DNA from: JACVRW01 sp038323835
Lineage (GTDB): Bacteria > Actinomycetota > Thermoleophilia > Solirubrobacterales > Thermoleophilaceae
DNA length: 64,000 nucleotides
NCBI GenBank assembly: GCA_038323835.1
Contig: JBBQHI010000013.1
Span: forward strand, 1 to 64,000
Direction: 5' to 3'
Both the position numbers and the translations under genes were made by a program. Position 1 is the first letter of the stretch; every line of letters starts with the position of its first letter. Shown here piece after piece: positions 63,479 through 64,000 of this stretch. The notes below the pieces were generated by a model. The model saw nothing but the letters and a program-made list of their open reading frames with translations. It was not told the DNA's origin and did not search any database.

Positions 63479-64000
63479 GTGGAGCTGCTCGAGCAACCAA
63501 TCGCAGGCACGGAGTTCGTGGCGCTCGACACCGAGACCAACGGGCTCGGCGGCGACCTCTGCGAGATCACCGAGGTGGGGGCCGTGCTGGTCGGCGGGGG
63601 CGAGCTGCACGAGACCTTCGACTCGCTCGTGCGCCCGGAGCGTCCGCTGTCCAGGGGCATCCAGCGCTTCACGGGCATCACGCAGGGGATGGTGGACGGC
63701 GCCCCCTCGCTGGACGAGGTCCTGCCCGAGATCGCCGCGCTCCTCGAGGGGCGGGTGCTGGTGGCGCACAGCGCCCGTTTCGACACGCGCGTCCTGCGCC
63801 AGGCGTTCGAGCGCGCCGGCCTCGACTGGCCCGGCCCGCCGGCCCTGTGCACGGTCGCCCTGGCCCGGCGCTTCGCCCCCCTGGCACGCAAGCGCGGGCT
63901 GGCACAGCTGGCCGACGCGCTCGGCATCGAGGTGCACGAGGTGCACCGCGCATTGCCGGACGCCCTCACCTGTGCGCGCGTGTTCTGCGCCCTCTTCCCC
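63479..64000 (+). CDS. DEDDh 3'-5' exonuclease, DnaQ-like (3' end outside window)
   Basis: The first 174 residues of an exonuclease are seen. Motif ExoI is VALDTETNG (DxE, near 16), ExoII is LVAHSARFDTRVL (near 100), and ExoIII is HRALPDALTCARVFCALF (HxAxxD, near 160). It may be a DNA polymerase III epsilon-like or a fused protein (for example with a GIY-YIG or helicase part) because the window ends here. GTG 63479 is chosen; the TAGATT 11 bp upstream is a weak -10 candidate. Confidence 0.88.
   Translation, partial: MELLEQPIAGTEFVALDTETNGLGGDLCEITEVGAVLVGGGELHETFDSLVRPERPLSRGIQRFTGITQGMVDGAPSLDEVLPEIAALLEGRVLVAHSARFDTRVLRQAFERAGLDWPGPPALCTVALARRFAPLARKRGLAQLADALGIEVHEVHRALPDALTCARVFCALFP

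Noticed and set aside
1..64000. CRISPR arrays, insertion sequences, prophage genes or a replication origin
   Set aside because: I looked for regular spaced repeats, transposase motifs, phage structural genes and dnaA-type boxes with dnaA or dnaN and saw none.

Overview
The window is a GC-rich actinobacterial chromosome segment (GC-ending codons dominate every gene, GTG and TTG starts are common, genes are tightly packed and often overlap by 4 bp as ATGA, GTGA or TTGA). The gene set (HtpX/PspAB and PspA/PspAA, CarD, an F420-type LLM oxidoreductase, several acyl-CoA dehydrogenases, DUF4383, a Bacillus-like SigH, DisA) fits Actinomycetota and most resembles the Thermoleophilia (Solirubrobacterales); the class is my inference. 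No phage, plasmid, insertion sequence or CRISPR array is seen. The window looks like ordinary chromosome with unusual regulatory and repeat layers.

Layout. 0-5 kb: end of an amidase gene, then a minus-strand aspartate-family operon lysA-hom-thrC-thrB-nudix. 5-9 kb: an alpha/beta hydrolase and a three-gene zinc/manganese-type ABC importer behind a Zur-like box, convergent with lgt. 9-13.5 kb: secreted subtilase, phosphoesterase lipoprotein, haem-binding protein, and an M23 peptidase behind a ydaO-type cyclic di-AMP riboswitch. 13.5-20 kb: htpX-pspAB, a six-PAS EAL phosphodiesterase with a structured leader, a lipoprotein, a cupredoxin and a formylglycine-generating enzyme. 20-21 kb: a decaying patch with two frameshifted small genes. 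21-29 kb: glutamate decarboxylase, aldose epimerase, cydAB, an HD-GYP protein, pspA-pspAA, a thioesterase and a CtaG-like protein. 29-42 kb: a fatty-acid/acyl-CoA catabolism region (four acyl-CoA dehydrogenases, thiolase, 3-hydroxyacyl-CoA dehydrogenase) with two copies of one palindromic operator. 42-53 kb: membrane and envelope proteins, two ECF sigma loci, a plsC-gpsA fusion, tRNA-Thr and an L,D-transpeptidase. 53-64 kb: sigH-rlmB-cysS-(GNAT, amidase)-ispF-PHP phosphatase-ispD-carD-disA-radA, a neighbourhood whose core order matches that of Bacillus.

Three genome-scale signals stand out. (1) A dispersed ~42-bp hairpin element occurs at 11 places from 26.5 kb onward, almost always 0-11 bp after a stop codon and mostly in one orientation relative to that gene, with compensatory changes in the stem. 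(2) At least 20 first genes have a TAnnnT hexamer only 6-9 bp before the start codon, so leaderless transcripts appear to be the normal mode. (3) carD has an ideal Shine-Dalgarno 5 nt before an ATT codon and no canonical start that would keep its conserved N-terminus.

The cyclic di-AMP synthase (disA) and a cyclic di-AMP riboswitch in front of a wall hydrolase are both present, so part of that signalling circuit can be read from this window alone.
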